A program made the translations under genes and the position numbers. A DNA stretch of 60,000 nucleotides. Source: Phoronis australis (taxonomy: Eukaryota > Phoronida > Phoronidae). Below are positions 34,601-46,600 of the stretch, one piece after another. Every line of letters begins with the position of its first letter. The first letter of the stretch is position 1. The notes below the pieces were generated by a model. That model saw only the letters and a list, made by a program, of their open reading frames with translations. It was not told the DNA's origin and did not search any database. The stretch lies in contig NMRA01000272.1 of the NCBI GenBank assembly GCA_002633005.1, positions 126,001-186,000 of the forward strand, given 5' to 3'.

Positions 34601-37600
34601 TATAAGGATCTACTTGCCCAGTTATCTATGTGCACTGTCTGTATGAGTTACTATATAACTATATATAAGGATCTACTTGCCCAGTTATCTATGTGCACTG
34701 TCTGTATGAGTTACTATATAACTATATATAAGGATCTACTTGCCCAGTTATCTATGTGCACTGTNTCTTTAACTACTGCAATGTTCTGTTTGTTTTGCAA
34801 CTTGTGTTACATTTCAGAGTTTTTTGTTAGATTTATTCATTCTGTTTTCCATTTAAAAAATTGATATTTGGTTTCCACAATGCTTTTAGGAATTTTTGAT
34901 TACTTGCTAACTTAGAATAAAAAACAAGGATAACAAATTGTAATTCTAATCTTCTATGTTTCAGCCAGTCCTGTCTACAATGTGTTGTGCAGGATCTATA
35001 TGCCCAGTTATCTATGTGCACTGTGTTTATGAGTTACTATATAACTATATATAAGGATCTACTTGCCCAGTTATCTATGTGCACTGTCTGTATGAGTTAC
35101 TATATAACTATATATAAGGATCTACTTGCCCAGTTATCTATGTACACTGTCTGTATGACTATATATCTTGTGGTTTTCAAGGCTCATTACACCTCAGTTG
35201 AAATGCTGGTTCCAAGTCATCTATGTTAGATGACCTGTCCATATGCTCCCAACTTGTTCAACTTATAAAATTAGCTGGAACATATTAGTGCTTCAAAGGC
35301 AGCTAATGACCACTTAATTTTTGGTGGCACATGGTCTTAATTTACGGAATATGATATTCTGTGTCAAATTCGCAGGAGGGCAATTTTCTGCTTTGCATAC
35401 AAAGGAAATGTGTTGAAAAGAGTCCCCCTTCAGCAAGAGTCGGCAATAATGTTTGTGATTTCTTTGATTGAGATCCATTTACAGCACATTTCAAAAAATA
35501 ATGTTTATGTCTTTCCAAGTTGTGTAGTTGCGCGGAAGTTAAAGTAAAAGTGGTAAAGTGATAAAATTTATTTGACTTTTTATGCTGTGAAAGTTCACTT
35601 GTTTTCAACCCGAAGAGTTTGTGTTCAGTAGGAATATTTCTGCATATTCTTCCTCCACATCACAAATCCCAACCTCCTCGAGGTATATTTGATTTTTTCC
35701 ATCTGCTTGATGTTTTCATAATATTAGTGATAATTGTTGAACATTTAACATAGTTGTGGTGAGTTGTAGTGGTCTGTCATTAGGACCACTCAACTTGAAC
35801 TGCATCATGGATCAGTCAATCTAATCATGTCAAATTGTTCATTTTGTTCATTATTGTTTACTTCACTGTGTACTCTGTTGAAATGCTGTGTTTGTTAGGG
35901 ATAATCTTCAATCTCTTTTGCTGTCAATGTAAAGACAGACTTGCTGCTGAGGTTTATGCTCCACACAATAAGTCTGGGTTTCTCTCTTGTTTGTTCAGTG
36001 CCATTATGTGTATGCATTAGCAGATTTACTGAAACATTTTCTCTTTCATCCTGTTTTTGAGATTTTGTCACCAGCAACTAATACTAAATACTGTGTTTGT
36101 TCAATTAAACTGGGGCTGTATGTGGTGTAGAGGTGCTAATGACTGCCACTTCATACAAAGAAGACAAGTTGTGTGATGGTTGATGTATTTTTCCCTGTTT
36201 AGCTGGCTAAAATACGAAAATCAAATGAGGCCTTTTGTTCTCTTAGAATCAGTCTCACAATATTTCTTAAGGTGTTAGAATTCTATTACTGTTATCGAAA
36301 AGAACACGATCATCAGCGACTCAATAAAATACTTCCATGTTGCAAATTCCAAAATGGCGCAGTACACATTGCCTGTGACAGTAATTGGAGACGGCAAAAG
36401 AATCCTGTCATGACAAGGAATATTATGAGACTGATATTATGAGTGTAAAATGCCTAACGTAAAGTTTTAACTTGCTTGAAATACCACCTCTCAACTCCCA
36501 TGTCTCATACACTACCAATACCGCAGTTGTATTCACACTGTTACAGTGGTTATGTTAACCTCTCGCTAAACCAACCTCTCAGAGTTCAGCTTTTAAATAC
36601 TGGGTTTAAAGCATTCAGGCCGAGAATTATAATCACGTTATATCAGTTTTAAAAGTTATAACCAATTTGGTGTGAACGGTACATAAATTTCAAGGCAAAA
36701 TGGGAACACTCTATTATCCATGGTGCATTACCTATACACCCAGCACCAGAAAGCCATAATTTATTGCTAAGCTGTGTTTAGTGTCTCTAGCCAGAATTAT
36801 TGGTTTCTGACAACATGAACTGTGTCTAACTAAATAAGTTCATGGGCATGGTTTGTCAAATATCCGGCGAACTTCATGAGACACAATATTGAGTATTTAT
36901 GATTAATTGAGTGTTTTCCATCGTCAATGGCTTTGGTCATCCTCATGGGGATAGTGAGATGGACTTGCAGTTTCCGCCTTTGGCCACGTTCTATAATGTA
37001 ATGGCATAAATGTCAGAAAGAGGCCACTGTTTTACATCTTGGTTCATGACCCTGTCGCCCTCTTTCGTAATAAATTGACTTTTGCATAATCAGGGTTTTC
37101 TCTACGGTATCATGGCCAAGAATTTCAGTATTATCTTGTACATGATTGGGTATAGGTAGCACATAATGGAAACTTTAACAAATTTTGTTTTTTAACATCC
37201 ATATACTGAAAATCGTAATGATACACTTAATGTTCTTAATCTTTATTTTTGTGGAGAAATTTAACAAAATCAAGGATATTCCTGACAAGGTTTGAACCTG
37301 TGCCCTTAAGGCGCACCTGATGATAAAAATTGTGCCTGTTTTCAAAAAGTTGTGGTCAGCGGACTTCTTAGTGTAACTGAAGTGGTGACTTATGAAACAA
37401 AAAACCCAAGAGCTATTGAAATTAGAACAAAGTCATTTTCGTGTAAAAGTTGCATTTTTATTTAAAAATTCCATACAAAAAGGCAATCTGACAAAGACTT
37501 CAAACAGACTGTTCAGCTGTGGTGGAATAAGAACACAGTCTGTGTTGTGTAAAATCTGACATGCCAAATGAAAAATCAAGCATTCTGAGAAGGTCAAATA

Positions 37601-40600
37601 TTGGAAAATCTAAACAGCCTGGTCTCATTTTAATGTAATGTGTGACCTATATATTGCCGGCTGGCTGCAAGTTGACTAGAATCTTGCAATTTTGGAAGAG
37701 TGTTGCGAGGGGTGGGGGGGTGGGCACAATGCTGCAATACACTTGTGCCTTTTCAATATTTTACACGCTAATAGAGCAAAGGCGTGGTCCAAGAATATCC
37801 CTGCAAAACCTAATTGCAGGTGTCAGCCGTACTGTGTGCTAAGTAAGTGACAAGTTACCCTAGCTTGAATGGTAGGTACTGAAGAATTATTTGTTAAGTT
37901 CTGAACATAGAAGAAGGATCTGAAGTCTGACATCTGAGGTCTGTTTCATGGAAGACAACTTAAGTCTTATGTAAAAATTTAGTCTTACACAACTATTTTG
38001 GAAAATAATTGGCGGGGGGGGGGGGGNGGGGGGGGAGGCTTGGTTTGTCTCCAAACTGGTGTAAAAGAACATCATCACTTGGGAATTTTGATGAGAATAA
38101 CTGGTGGCATTTCCTTTGTTATTGTAATGCTATTTATGGTTTTCAAACTGTCACTGAACAATAAACATGCTTTCCTGCAGGTTAATCACTCACAGCTTTC
38201 AGTAAACTTTCTGTGAAATAAAACTCAGAAAAAAAAGTGATTGAAGTATAATGTCTGGGCTTGTAAATTATGATTCTGTCTAAAGTCTTGGGAACAAAGG
38301 TTTGGGAACAAAAAAGATGGGAGAATTAGTAAAATGTTGACGGAATAATTTGGTTAATTCACTGTGCTACATGCCAAAAGTATTCAGACAAAATCACTCG
38401 AAATTCCCTGTTGTCATTACTGGGTGGAAACTGAATTCATCATCAGAGTAGTCTCCCCTGATCATGATGACAGAGAATGAAGAGAAATTAACAGGAAAGT
38501 TAATAAGGTGGCAAAGGCATTCTGTTGTCAGCCATGTTTGCTGTCAACAACATTGGGCGTAATGACAAAACGGTCTTTTATTGTGTATTGTATCCATTCA
38601 CTGCTAACTCTCCTCTTGAGATTTCTATCTCAATTTTCTTTATAACTTCTATGAAACTGGAGTACTTTGACGTTTTTCATTTTGAAAAGTTTGTGTTCTG
38701 CATGTGGATTCCTCAAGCTTGGTGATATTGAGTATGAAGGCAGGGTTTCATTTGAATATTATTTGTCAACTTTTGCTGTACTCAGGTATCAAAACTCAAA
38801 GGAGCAAGTAGTTGAATTCTGTAAATGTGTTGCAGTAATTTTTCTTGTTTCAATTTTACAAACCATACCGAGACTTCATGTACCTGCACCTTGATTTTTG
38901 GCTATTTTAACAACTTTGCAATTTGATACACAAAAAATGCTAAAATTGTCCTCTTCCTATTTTTACATACTTATACACTGCTGCAAATGCTCAAAAGCTC
39001 ACCAAATATTGTTTAGTGGCCGCTATGCCATACAAACCATGCTGTAGACAAAACGACATTTTACTAAACTTTATTATTGTCAAAAAATTTGATAAAATGA
39101 AATAATTCCAGTTGTCTGAGGTCTTGTGTAATAAAATTCAGGACTTGCTACAGGTTTGCTTTGTTTTTCTCGTTAATCGGAGAATTTTGTTTATGATGTA
39201 GTGAAACACTGATTACATGTGATTGTTAGTGATATATCCACAATACACATTCCTCTGGTAACGGACACTATCAGTTTTTACACTGAAAAACGCACAATTT
39301 CGGAGTTATTACTGAATGAAAGTTATAAACTTTGACTAGAGTTGTAAAACAATGAATATGTTGTGTTTTTGTGATCTAATTGCAAATCAACAATTCTGGC
39401 CATTGTCTGCCAGACATTCGGTGAAATCGAAGCTAGTGATTTTACCTGTTAAATGCACTTAAAATACTCTGTCATATACTGAATGGGACTAAGGTCAGTG
39501 AGTAGAGTGTTTGGCTGCAACACAAGACATTTAGATTTGATTCACCGCTGGGACAGATCTCATAACAAGGTCTCACTGATAGTGCCCCTAAAATCTAGTT
39601 AATTTCAGCTTAGATTACCTTACCTCATGAAAAAGTCAGATAATGTATCCCTGTGTATCTCATGTATGGGTGGGCCTGAATTACCTGAAGAGAAAGATGA
39701 GATGAACCAGACAGAGAAGTTAAAAACATACCTGTCCTGTAATTCCACACGTCATTAAAAATGCAAACAATGAGTAAAAGTCATAAAACTGTAAAGGAGA
39801 GTTTGGAGTTAAAGCGAAATACAACACAGAATGAGATAGAGAGAAACAACGCAGACACAGGCTTTTTACTGCTGTCCTGAGGCCTCGAGGATATATAAAC
39901 ACAGATAGCAATTACAAGTGCAGGATAATAGTAACAAATGACACCCCAGAAATGAAACTTGAGCTACAGCTGTATATGATAAAAGCATAGTATAAAAAAA
40001 TGAGTCATAATGAGTCGCTTGCTGGTGAAGATCTAATACATCAAAAAGTTGGCGGAGGGCAAACAAAATTGCAGCTTCTGTTATTATAGTTGATGTGGAT
40101 ATGATAGATGAAGGTAATTTATTTATTGAAAGTTAAACCTTTGTACACTGTTTTTACAGGGTGGGCGGCTAGTACTTGACACCAATTCATGTTGCCCATC
40201 ATGTATGTCTGAGAAGAGCACTTGTCACTACAATGGAAACACTTACATGGTGAGTTTTACTTGCTGATGTCATCAATGGGAATTTTGTTAAAGTGGTGGC
40301 ATTGTTGACACTTGCTGTTTGACCTGACTGGAGATATACTTTTGTGTGGCAGTGAAGCAAAGAGGATCACTGTTGACTTTATGTTGAAGGGAATCTGTAT
40401 TAATGGCGACCTATAGAGATGTGCCTACGGTCTCCCAAAGGTTTCCCAAAATGCAGGGTATGGTAAAAATTCTTTAGTTTGGGATCCTGAAATTCAATCC
40501 AAAATAGAGTTTTTTTAGTTTGAAGATTGGGACTTGTGTAGTTTGCTATTCATTGTGTTTCTCATACTACCCGATCTATATCTGTGTCATCCCGTGAACT

Positions 40601-43600
40601 TCTATTTTCAAATCATTTATCCACTTAATCACATAAATAGGAGACCAGCAAGGTAGTGCTACTTTAGTCTTTCATTCTTTGTTATATAATTTGCATTGAG
40701 GAAGTTTTGGAAAGTAAACTATGAAAGGAATAAAATATGTTAACGTTTAGACTTTTTCTTGCATGCTGATATACCTCTGTACACCGATGCTTTTACTCAT
40801 CACAGTGGTGGTGATTGTGATGCTGTGCTGTACAAAATGGTTTTGAATTGATGCCACATGTTATTATTGTTAACCCTCATTTATCTGTTTTTTCACTTTA
40901 CTAGAAGATGTGTTTTGTTTTTCCAGGATGCTAGTGTTTGGAATCCCGATCCCTGCGTCCAGTGTCGGTGTACCAGTGGTGATGTCAAGTGTTCTAACAT
41001 TTCATGCCCCGTTAGTTTGTGTGCAGATGGACAGGTGGCGCAACATGTTCCAGACACATGCTGCCCTAAGTGTGTGAACAGTGGAAGTAAGCTGGAAAAT
41101 TTTATCTCAGAAAGTGTTTTTATTTAAGTGTCATGATCATTTGACTTCATTTGAATGTAGTATATTAAACCAGTGGCTTTAATATACATGATAACAGAAG
41201 TCGTTCAAGAAGTATTTATTGAAATTTTAGCCCAGATATGACCATGATTTCTGACTTAGATAGATTCACACAAAATTATGTTGATATTTACTTTTGTAAA
41301 AATATTTTTTTAACCAAATGACATATATACATATCTCAAATGATGAATGTTCTATTTGCTTCACTAGCGTTTAACTTTCCATGTGAAGGATGTAACGTGG
41401 GTGCTGTACCCATATGGCTTTTTCTACATTCCAGGAGAGTGTCTCTATGATGGTCAAGCCCATATCGATGGCTCTATATGGCAGCCTTTACCTTGCGTGC
41501 AATGCCTGTGTAAGGATGGCCAGTCTGTGTGTTACACTGCCCAGTGTCCACCTTTGGACTGCCACCAGGTCAGTAGCCATTATTATCTTGATTGGTATTT
41601 GTTATGTACTTATTAGACAGTCGTATTTATCTGTGACTTCTTAAGTTGTAGGGATTTTGACATGTACTTCGTGCATGATTTCCATTACATGTCTTTGATA
41701 TTTACAAAGATTCACTCATGCGATATAAGATCTTTCTTCATACATCTAAGTGTTCTCAGTTTGCAAAAACATTCACTGACAAAAACTGGTGTTTTTTATT
41801 AAAACACAGTGTAATGAATTGGAGTTGATCAGAAAAAATGACAATTTTGAGGGCTGTTTCTACACCGGTGAAGGAGCTGGCCATGCTAAGTGAAATCTCA
41901 GTCTTGTCAGATCTGATTCTGACAAAGCGCTGTGATCAACCTGATTTCCTTGTCCTATGCTTTCATTAACTGGATACGTTTCTATTCTTCACATGGACAT
42001 TGACCAGCGAGTTATGGTTAATTCCTAAGTACAAGTTATTTAAAAGTAGAGCAGAACATCTTGGGCTGGCAGTAACTGGTTCGTACAATGGGTCTGTGCA
42101 GGTGTGATGCACTGTAAAAGTAAATGGACTGCCTACACTCTTTTTAGGTCATATCTTTCCTTTCTTTTCATATTTAATCTGTATCCTGTTTGCAGAATGA
42201 TACTGCTCACATAACAGATGGTCAGTGTTGTCCCCAGTGCCGTGCTACAGAGTGTAAGGATGACCGGGTCAGTTACAGGGTGAGTTGAAGTTTTGGACTA
42301 TTGTCACATCTACAGAACTAGTGGTCACTTGGTAATACATGTAAATATAGCGTGAAATCTTGCCAGTGTTGGACACAATATGGCAGACAAGAGATATTGA
42401 TTTTATTGCTTTTTCTTAAAAGACAATTTGTATAAATTGATAATTTACCAGTTCCAAATTCCATGCTAGAACTACTATTGAGACAATATTTTGAAAAACT
42501 GGGCATTCACAGGAAAATTGAAAACGAGGCAAGTTAGGCAATTGTTTTTGTCTGTAATGAGTTAGGTTTTACCATGAGTCTCAGCGCTGTGAGCATTTGT
42601 TTTTGAATTGCGTATTGGAATATTGACCGTTGCTCTGTTGTGAATTTCGGAAATGTCAAGATTTCAAAACCTTTATTTGAAATTCAGCACTTTATGGTAA
42701 CTTACCTCGAATATTGTCTAAAGAATGAACTGATGCTTTTTGGGAGGAAGCTCAGCTGAATGATCTGTTTGTCTACTGTTGGTCTCATTATCTTGCTGGT
42801 CTATTTCAATCGTCATGTTTAATAACATACAACATGTATTTGGCTTAGCTTTTGCGTCAATAGAGATTCAACTAAGGTTGTGTGACCTTAATGAACACAC
42901 TGTGTACATTCTGTCGTACTAAACATTATCTAGTATTGTAAGAACATCATTTTCTCACCATAGGACGGTGATTCATGGCACACCACTAACTGTACTCAAT
43001 GCATGTGCCGCCTGGGGAAAAGTGTGTGCCAGCCTATAGAATGTGAGCCGTGTCAACCCCACCAGCGCCCCCTTAAGCAGGGTGACAGATGTTGTCCTCT
43101 ATGCATCTCGACAGACAGTGTGTGTTACCACGGAGGGGGTACATATTACCACGGACAGATGTGGAGCACTGCTAGCTGTGAATACTGTAGCTGTGATAGG
43201 GGAGAGGTGCGCTGCCATACTGTAACATGTGTCAATACACCCTGTACTAAGGTAAGGTATGAGAGATGAAAGTTACAAAAGACATCTTCTATCGTTTGAC
43301 TGCAGTCAGTCAACATGTGTGTTGTTCTTTTTCAGTTTTGTGTGTTCATGTACACTGCTTTTGCTCACACATATCTCAGTGTATCGGAATTCATTGCACC
43401 TTACACACTGTGAGTATTGTATTTTTCTAAATAATGTTATTCACTTCTAAGTGGTTGGTGTTCAGAAAGACGACTGTTAGAGTGAAAGGGTGCATCACTT
43501 ATTTGATAGTAATTGTAAACTTTGACTTTTGTTGGTGAATAATTATAGGCCCGTTCATGCAAACCTTTTTGTGGAATGTTTTACAGAATCTTGAACATTT

Positions 43601-46600
43601 ATGGCACCAACACAAAAATTGCGGAATTATTACCTCTCTTCACATGTGTAAAAATTTTGCTGAAAAAGTCCAAAATGTATTCCATAAAAGATGTGTAAAA
43701 AAGACCTGCCTTTTTTATTTGACACATACTTAGACTACTCAATAAATATAGTTATTCTTGATTTCTTTTAGAATGAAATTTTGACTCACAAAGATGGAAG
43801 GTGCTGCCCCCAGTGTATGTCACTAAAAATGTGCGATGTGAACGGCTCTTTGGTGAAGGTAACTACACTTAGAGTATGTGTTTGTACTCACTGTTGCTGT
43901 TGTCATTATCTACTGTGGCAGTGTTTGGCAGCTTCATAAGTGTATACTTAGTGAATGTTGACGAGAAGTTGGTTGTAGACACCAGTGACCTAAAGTCGTG
44001 AATATAAGCATAAAAAGCAGCTGACTGTCATGCTACCCATTGTCCATTACCATGTCATGGACTTATATCAGCCTTCACAAATATACGTGTTTTGCCAATC
44101 TTAACCCTTGTTTGTCTCCGTAAGCAGAGTTTTGAAATGGTCGCTCATATCGCCGGCCATTTTGAATAAGGCCTGAAAGTCGTGACCATTTGTTTAGACA
44201 TAAATGCACGAAGTGAGGCCACACAAATCAACTACAGTGCTTACAGTTACTCTAGACGACATAAAAACGCATTGCATTGTTTATTAATTCAGTTTCAATT
44301 GAAATAAATTGTGTTTTGCATCCAACTCCGATGTGAAAAGAAGTTTTCCATGAGGTTGTTTACGTAAAACGACAAGAATCCAGCATCAATTATCTCTCTG
44401 TATTTTATTGCCTTACAAAACTTGATCGACCCTGGAACATTTTGATACATTGTTCAAGCCACCCCTGAAGCGCGTGTTACAGCAAATCTGAACGATGTTT
44501 AGCTTCAAAAATATATTCTGAAAATGCACAATAAGTGGATTAATGAAATATGCTGTTTTAAGATACATTTGTAAAAAGAAGCCACCCACTCACTGTTTAT
44601 AATCATATTGTGAATATCAACACGTCTGGGTAACTATGTGTTTGACGTTCGTAAGCAGACGAACACTGGAAACTTCAACACCAGATGTCACCGGGACCGC
44701 GCAGAAGCGGAAATAAGATCGTTCACGACTTTAGCGCACTCACGACTTTAGGACTTCCAATGGTACAATTTGTAGAACGAGGACCCTAAGCTATTCTTTT
44801 TCCCAATCAGTGGTGAAGTATAAAAACAAACACACTAGTGCAGGCACACAGCTTCAACTGAAGGAACATGTATATGGCATCAATTTTAACTGAAGGAAGG
44901 TGTATAGAATACATATACATATATATATGGTATTTATACAAGTGTGCTGTGCTATTATCTTTATGCCTTGAAGAATTTTTGGAAACAATTGACAGCTGGG
45001 GCCATTGATAAGCTTTTCCATGTACAGTGTGAGTGTCGTATTTGCAGCATGGTGATAGTTGGCAGCCTGTTGTCTGTACTCTGTGTCTGTGTGAAAATGG
45101 TGTGATAAACTGTTACACAGCCTGTACTACAGGGTCTGTCAAACATGTGCATCGTCTTACTGTTGTATTTGTAGCCTGGTGATAGTTGGCAGCCTGATGA
45201 CTGTACACTATGTCTGTGTGACGGTGGAGTGATATACTGTTACTCATCCTGTACTACAGGGTCTGTCAAACATGTACAGTCATGCAGTTCAGGAACATGT
45301 AAATCTGGTGAGTTCAGTTTTCAAGGTTTATATACATTTTCTTTGTTTTGATTTTTTTAGATGTGTCTAACATTCATTATGTTGTTTTTATAATTTTTGA
45401 TAAACATTCCTGTGTATCTTCAAATGTAGTAGCATTACTGTACAGCTCCATAACATGAAGCAACAATAGCCTAGAGTAATATGAATGTAATGTAATGCCC
45501 AACATTTCAATGTAAACTAGTAATCATCTTCAGTAAACTGAGACAATTGAAGAACATTTGAGGATGGCATTATAGTTTAAGTTCCCTGCATATTCACATA
45601 TTTACCAGAATTTCAGTTTAGAAGAACTCTTTTGTAAAGATAGCGCTGCATGTAATGATGCAAGTTTCCACTCCTTATATGTTCTGTTGAAAAGTTCCAT
45701 TAACAATTAACTGCCTGATAGTTTCTGCAATAGGTGGCAGTCAGGTCTTAGATCGCCCGTCAGTTTATACAATAGTTGTCCCAAACACATGGTAGCAAGA
45801 AAACTAAACAAAGTCAATAATACAGGTGCCATATTCAAGTCACCAGCTTGGGCAATTATTGTATAAACTGAAACCTGATGTAAGATCTGTCTGCCGGCCG
45901 GTTGGATGGACTATCAATTAAGGCTATCAGGTATAGCTAGAACGTTGTTTCCAAAAGAACATGTCTTAAAGAAAATTTGCTGCCCAAATACTCTGACTGC
46001 TTATATGCAAACACTTTTTATCATAAGTGGAATAACAAAACTGGTAACTGTGAATAATTGGATGTGATCTGAATAACACAAACCACAAGTATGTTTACTT
46101 TTGAAGGAGCAGCTTCCTTTGTTTGAGTTCTGTCTGCCCTCTCCACACACGAGGCTGATTTGGCTTGTACACATAATAGTTCACTTAAATTTCTGTTCTA
46201 AATACCCTGATCAATGAATGACATGGCTGAATGGGAGAAATGTAATCTAATTATGTCCAAAAAGCGTTGTAACAATGAAATTATTGTAGCCACGTGCAGC
46301 AGTCAATGTGTCCAGTGTTCCACGCACCATGTCTGTGAGAAGTGCAAGAGGGGATATATGTTACACAAGGGCGAGTGTGTTGACTCGTGCCCTGCAGGAT
46401 TTTATGTGGACTTGTTTCATGTGTGCCAAGGTATGTAACACTGTGCTGCCATCTATGTCACACTTCAAGGGTGTGAGACAAGTACTGTAAATTCTTCACT
46501 TATTTCACACACAAATAATTGGCAAAATGGACATTATTTGATTTTTCAAAGGCGGACTACAATGTTACAGAAGATGAATGTTTTACTAAATGTTGTTTAT

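Larger units (their letters stand above)
34191..35160. repeat. 575-bp direct duplication split by an ambiguous base
   Basis: The segment from 34191 (TCTTTAACTACTGCAATG) restarts at 34766, immediately after an 'n' at 34765. The roughly 290 bp before and into the minisatellite match with only about six or seven differences. Both copies run into the same minisatellite. The exact restart at an 'n' suggests two haplotypes joined end to end in the assembly. Confidence 0.8.
33690..40159 (+). other. FRAS1 intron 3
   Basis: This 6.5-kb intron contains the 63-bp minisatellite and its duplicated flank (34191-35160), a fragment of the CAGGGTGTCC element (36245-36455), a poly(G) tract with an 'n' (38014-38035), a CTCACCAATT-family fragment (about 38930-39130) and a tRNA-like segment (about 39485-39560). 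Confidence 0.65.
40250..43771 (+). other. FRAS1 introns 4-8 (region with exons 5-8 between)
   Basis: Introns of 677, 348, 627, 684 and 520 bp separate exons 4 to 9. They are AT-rich and I saw no repeat or other element in them. Confidence 0.6.

Noticed and set aside
34412-34864. 150-codon frame with 21-residue repeats
   Set aside because: It is produced by a 63-bp minisatellite in an intron and crosses an 'n'; no domain, signal or splice support.
37282-37360. Minus-strand tRNA-like B-box (GGTTCAAACC)
   Set aside because: No matching A-box or acceptor stem was found, so neither a tRNA gene nor a clear SINE can be supported.
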